Part shown: piece by piece, positions 34,101-36,505 of the stretch
How positions within the stretch are numbered: position 1 is the first letter of the stretch
Layout: each line of letters starts with the position of its first letter
Source: Desulfobacterales bacterium
GTDB taxonomy: Bacteria; Desulfobacterota; Desulfobacteria; Desulfobacterales; JAFDCJ01
DNA: 36,505 nt
Direction: 5' to 3'
NCBI GenBank assembly: GCA_030066155.1
Contig: JASJCE010000021.1
Location: forward strand, 1-36,505
The notes under the pieces: model-generated
The model's database searches: none
What the model was told of the DNA's origin: nothing
What the model saw: only the letters and a program-made list of their open reading frames with translations
Program-made: the position numbers and the translations under genes

Positions 34101-35567
34101 TTCAGCCAGCCAGGGTAGTTGAGCGCAGGCGCCATAGAAATCAGCCCGAACGGTTATTAAAATTCGCACCGAGCTGTCAGCCGGGTCGGTCATGGCCGAC
34201 AGGGCCGTGACAAAGGGAGCCTGCTGGGCCGGCGGTGCCAGGGTAAACAGCTCCTCGAACTGATCGATACAGAGCACCAGCGGGTGATCCGGACGGTTTA
34301 CGGCTCCCAGATGCCGTGACATGGTCGGGTGAGCAATGAAGTTTTCGAGGGATACGGACGGCGTATCGGATGGAGAGTCTTTGGTGACCTGGAAATAGAG
34401 TTCGGCCAGCGGATCCCGGCCCGGGGTGAAGATGGCGAACTGCCAGGAGTTGCTGCCTGGCAGGGCCCCGGCCTTGAGCGCCGGTATCAATCCGGCCCGC
34501 ACGAATGATGATTTGCCGCTTCCGGAGGGTCCTCCGACAATCAAAACCCGGTTCAATTGAATGCGCCGCACGGTTGCATCGATGAGGGCTTCGCGTCCGA
34601 AAAAAAAACGCGCATCTTCCGGCTGGAACGCAGCCAGGCCTTTATATGGGCAGGAGGCCTCGGAGGAGGCGACCTCGGTGGGAAGAGCGGACTGTGATTC
34701 GATTGCTACCTGGGTCAGTGCTTCATGGACTGCTGCCCGCCAGCTGTCCATGCTGTCAAAGCGATCCCGCGGGTCGATTGCCATCCCTTGTTCGATTGCC
34801 CGGCGCATCTCACTTGGAAAAACCGTCGTTCGGTCTTTTACCAGTCCGGCCCTTGGCGGCCGCTCCCCGGTCATAACATGCCAGAGCATGGCAGTGGCCG
34901 CGTAAACATCTGCCGCCGGTGTGATTTGGGCGGTAGGGTCACCCTGCTCGGGAGCCTGATAAAGCGGTGTGCCGCCAACGATGGTTGCCGCCGCTGCATG
35001 CTTGATGAGATCTTTGGCGATACCCAGATCACTGATCAGAATGCGTTCGTCAGCCTCCACCAGCATGGTGTTCGTTGACAGCGAATTTAGAGCCTCTGGC
35101 TGGTAGGTAAGGGAGCCCCTGCGCGCCTGTTGAAACAGCATATTGGCCGGTTTGATGTCCCGGTGTACGAGGCCGGCTTCATGGATGGCAGCCACTCCCT
35201 CCGCAAGCGCATCAACCAGCGCCATGACATGCTGCGGGTCCGGTAGACGAGAGCCAAAACGGCGTTCAAGGCGTTGTTCGAGGGTGCCGCGATCCGCGAA
35301 ATCCATCACAAAGTACGGGCGTCCGTCATTCAAGCGGCCCACATCGTGTACCGTAACGACATGCGGGGAGCGAATTCGCCGCAGCAGGCGCGCCTCCTCG
35401 AGAAATCTGAGTTGATTTTCGTCACTGGCTGCAAGCTCATGGCGCAGAATTTTGAGCGCCACAAAACACTCCAGATCTTCGTCCCACGCCCGCAGGACCA
35501 CTGCGAAACCACCGGTTGCAATTTCATCGCGGATTTCAAAGCGTCCGACGTAGGAAGGCAACATCAT
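31137..35567 (-). CDS. Ser/Thr protein kinase fused to a STAND NTPase, membrane helix and 14 WD40 repeats
   Basis: The protein is 1476 residues. The kinase domain (about 9-290) has VALKIL (Lys), HRDIKPANM and SDLG in place of DFG, with YQAPEQ; all catalytic residues are present. A STAND (nSTAND/NACHT-like) NTPase follows: Walker A GGPSGSGKSS (about 344-353), Walker B LVLCIDQFEELF. After a helical region comes one hydrophobic segment (about 753-776), then WD40 repeats (about 860-1445). I count 14 repeats (e.g. FSPDNRWLVSAGADGTLRLW), enough for two seven-bladed propellers. STAND proteins assemble on ligand binding; here the propellers are the likely sensor and the kinase the output. No ribosome site is clear; either ATG of MM can start. 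It follows the secreted protein gene by 15 bases. Confidence 0.93.
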   Translation of the reverse strand: MMLPSYVGRFEIRDEIATGGFAVVLRAWDEDLECFVALKILRHELAASDENQLRFLEEARLLRRIRSPHVVTVHDVGRLNDGRPYFVMDFADRGTLEQRLERRFGSRLPDPQHVMALVDALAEGVAAIHEAGLVHRDIKPANMLFQQARRGSLTYQPEALNSLSTNTMLVEADERILISDLGIAKDLIKHAAAATIVGGTPLYQAPEQGDPTAQITPAADVYAATAMLWHVMTGERPPRAGLVKDRTTVFPSEMRRAIEQGMAIDPRDRFDSMDSWRAAVHEALTQVAIESQSALPTEVASSEASCPYKGLAAFQPEDARFFFGREALIDATVRRIQLNRVLIVGGPSGSGKSSFVRAGLIPALKAGALPGSNSWQFAIFTPGRDPLAELYFQVTKDSPSDTPSVSLENFIAHPTMSRHLGAVNRPDHPLVLCIDQFEELFTLAPPAQQAPFVTALSAMTDPADSSVRILITVRADFYGACAQLPWLAERITSNQVLVGPMTPQELRRAITEPARPMGLHLEHGLVDAIIEESGNEAGSLPLVAHALVETWIRRKGHSLTLDGFRAAGGVAGAISQTADAIFKDQFNDVEREATERLFLRLVTPSEGKPDTRRILARSEIEHDTNADIMHRVVECLTEARLLTVDDTSVQIAHEALLQTWPRLRAWIEGSRDELRTRQRISRAASEWDATDRDPDLLYRGTPLLTALEWAEKYPDQLGEIERTFLEASDATRAKAEALATERQRRSRRIRRVVTVVLSFLALGATAASIIAFIALGEARLNEERAELATAEAREQFASALGVGARGMVNSDPLLALILAAESMKRAATQPPTYDARATMLAARQVLTQKGPFLIGSPLPAGDALAIALSKDGNILASAQRDGVIDLIDTNTKKSIGSSLRGHVGGIRNLEFSPDNRWLVSAGADGTLRLWTVADGMGGGGRKIGEAKDVIMGLCFNPEGTIVATGDGDGRVQLWNVMDGKPIGEPLIDVALDFNVVEFSHDGRGLIASIHDGTIYGWQIPSRKPLFEPIKGAHTSNLLHIAFSPSGDRFATVSTDGTSMLLEYPSGRIVGPAFGKHNQIGSVVFSPDGRILIGGDVSGAIHLWDVNRQLLLATTPTGHTQAIVDAELSEDGGLLATLGQDLVIRLWSFNSTYPVANRLKVSGKKAKGIAFSNDGRQLAVGDDSGTVQIWELPFNRPLFTLKGHQHQVWAVAFAPDGRVLASGDRSGQIRLWNSASGESQRIIDAHDGSVWSLAFGSNGNQLLSISDEQVGVWDVQSGTLQAELKHGSGRNTRAVLSPDGSKLAVTATDGIVRVWDWKNSVIVKQIKADDDVLWSAAFSPDSRQLATASSDEIVTLWDIATGKQLAAFTGHTGGATDVAYLSDTVTLVAIDRNGRLHWWDTGTGRRISEAWSAHRGASWRLAVHPDGERFATTGDDGLAKVWDELSIDRTCDIAKSAFDEVRLRQYLGPDERSVACK

Positions 35568-35582
35568 GTTTGCAACTGTTGG

Positions 35583-36065
35583 CTATAGTTTATCCTTGAC
35601 ATCAACACAGTGATAGATTTTTACATCAAGGATGTTGTGATTGCGGTCAGCCGCGGAAACACAAAGGGTTACCGCGTCCCCGCGGACCGAAGTCGACGCG
35701 GCGCCCTGGGTGACATAGGTCGGATAGTCGTCATGCCGGTGCCACCGCCCTTGTTTGACGCCATAAAGCGGTTCGGCATTGCGGCCGACCTGCTCCACGG
35801 TGAAGTTCTCGCCCCACCAGACATGAAAGTGGTTTTTGGAATTATCGGGCGTAAAGTTGGAGTCAAAGGTAAGTTCCAATTCTGCGCCTGATCGTTTAAC
35901 ACCCATGATTTTGACCTCACAGCCGTCGACCGGACAGGCATTGGGCATTGCGGCTTCGAGCGTCCCGTGGGTCAGGCCGATTATCAACATACTCAGAATC
36001 ATCGACCAAAACAGAACTGTGCTGCGTGTGCGTCTCAACGAATTTAACTTTTGGATATGGTTCAT
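35583..36065 (-). CDS. Small secreted His/Trp-rich hypothetical protein
   Basis: The start is ATG 36065 (MNHIQKLNS), as GGAGGAG lies 8 bases before it; an in-frame ATG six codons upstream overlaps the ribosome site. The product is 160 residues with a signal peptide (hydrophobic about 16-37, cleavage near LEAA). The mature part has four Cys (NACPVDGC; TLCVSA; YHCVDV) and a conserved-looking core HFHVWWGENFTVEQVG, RWHRHDDYPTYVTQGA and VTLCVSAADRNHNILD. I know of no function for it. It is directly upstream of the kinase-STAND gene on the same strand (15-base spacing), so they form an operon, and it might be a ligand or cofactor-binding partner. Confidence 0.75.
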   Translation of the reverse strand: MNHIQKLNSLRRTRSTVLFWSMILSMLIIGLTHGTLEAAMPNACPVDGCEVKIMGVKRSGAELELTFDSNFTPDNSKNHFHVWWGENFTVEQVGRNAEPLYGVKQGRWHRHDDYPTYVTQGAASTSVRGDAVTLCVSAADRNHNILDVKIYHCVDVKDKL

Positions 36066-36505
36066 TTTACAATTCTCCTCCAATTTTATATAGATTTTAA
36101 GTGATAGTCAGCAGTACGATTAGAAAGGAAAAATGAGAATGTAAACAGTTGAAGACCGGTTTCCGACAAAGCCAGATCTATCTGAAATTTGATGAACCGA
36201 TGCCGAGCGATGATGGCGATTTATTCAGCTGTATATATTGAACGAATAATTTTATATAGGTTCGATTCATTTTATTGTCAAGCAACGCCGGAAGGTTTGC
36301 AGGGAAACGTCGAAGTCAACTCTAACTGTTTAAAGGACGTGGTCCAGGGATGGTCTGGCGGCGTGCTCCGTGCGTACGAGTGCCGCCTCTGGCCAAAAAA
36401 ACGGCCAGTCTGATCTGTAAAGAAACTAATGAACGTCCAACATCGAACGTCCAACGTCCAACGTCGAATAGATGAATTCTGTCATTTTAAAATGATTGAG
36501 CGAAG
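36066..36505. other. Right-hand spacer with element copy C
   Basis: No convincing gene is present. The first 100 bases, upstream of the secreted-protein gene, are A/T-rich and should hold its promoter. An open frame at 36189-36413 has no ribosome site and runs into the repeat, and is not believed. The repeat element fills 36391 to the edge. Confidence 0.6.
36391..36505. repeat. AACGTCCAAC element, copy C (cut by the window edge)
   Basis: It begins with GGCCAAAAAAACGGCCAGTC, as copy A does with a near-identical flank, then AGAAACTAATGAACGTCCAA, further AACGTCCAAC words (36430-36470), GTCGAATAG and TTTTAAAATG. The interior and right arm lie beyond the window. It lies upstream of the secreted-protein and kinase-STAND genes. 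Confidence 0.8.

Noticed and set aside
33628-34122. Long plus-strand frames opposite the kinase-STAND gene (also 32340-32888, 32971-33621)
   Set aside because: They are antisense shadows of a high-GC coding region with clear kinase, NTPase and WD40 motifs on the minus strand.

Overview
The window looks like a chromosomal segment of an anaerobic, probably sulfate-reducing bacterium of the Desulfobacterota (the old Deltaproteobacteria). The clues are a tetraheme class III cytochrome c (cytochrome c3 type), a URO-D/methyltransferase-family protein, a minor-pilin operon with an L-type-lectin protein, a likely selenocysteine codon, and spacers filled with degenerate word repeats. This assignment is inference: there is no rRNA or other phylogenetic marker here.

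Layout. 1-1.8 kb: a WYL-domain repressor running off the left edge, divergent from two small unknown genes, with a near-perfect palindrome between them. 1.8-5.25 kb: cytochrome c3 and an OmpR-type two-component system. 5.6-8.75 kb: a secreted von Willebrand factor A protein, a PspA/IM30-like protein and a small membrane protein. 9.2-10.1 kb: CutA and a DUF2845 protein. 10.4-15.15 kb: three prepilins and a large PilX-like protein in which an eight-bladed PQQ-type propeller interrupts an L-type lectin domain. 15.6-20.5 kb: URO-D family protein, thioredoxin, a broken TauE/SafE gene, an adenylate cyclase-TolB-TPR protein, and a YHS-domain gene with an in-frame TGA at the family's conserved cysteine followed by a bacterial SECIS-like hairpin.

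21-30.8 kb is a carbohydrate or polyol locus. It has a class II aldolase, a complete ABC importer (Tat-exported binding protein, two permeases, MalK/UgpC-type ATPase), an FGGY kinase, a glycerol-1-phosphate-dehydrogenase-type enzyme and a GpsA-type dehydrogenase. The gene content suggests import, phosphorylation, oxidation and aldol cleavage to dihydroxyacetone phosphate; the substrate is not determined. 31.1-36.1 kb holds a 1476-residue Ser/Thr kinase-STAND NTPase-WD40 signalling protein (14 blades) behind a small secreted His/Trp-rich protein.

The long spacers carry at least five families of degenerate word repeats (AACGTCCAAC, TATTCCA, GGTTTCAGG, CGCAGAG and GAACCCTGAACC words). Most are arranged as large inverted repeats and none is inside a gene I trust. 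The two strongest leads are the candidate selenoprotein at 20.0-20.5 kb and this repeat system; next are the lectin/propeller pilus protein and the polyol locus.
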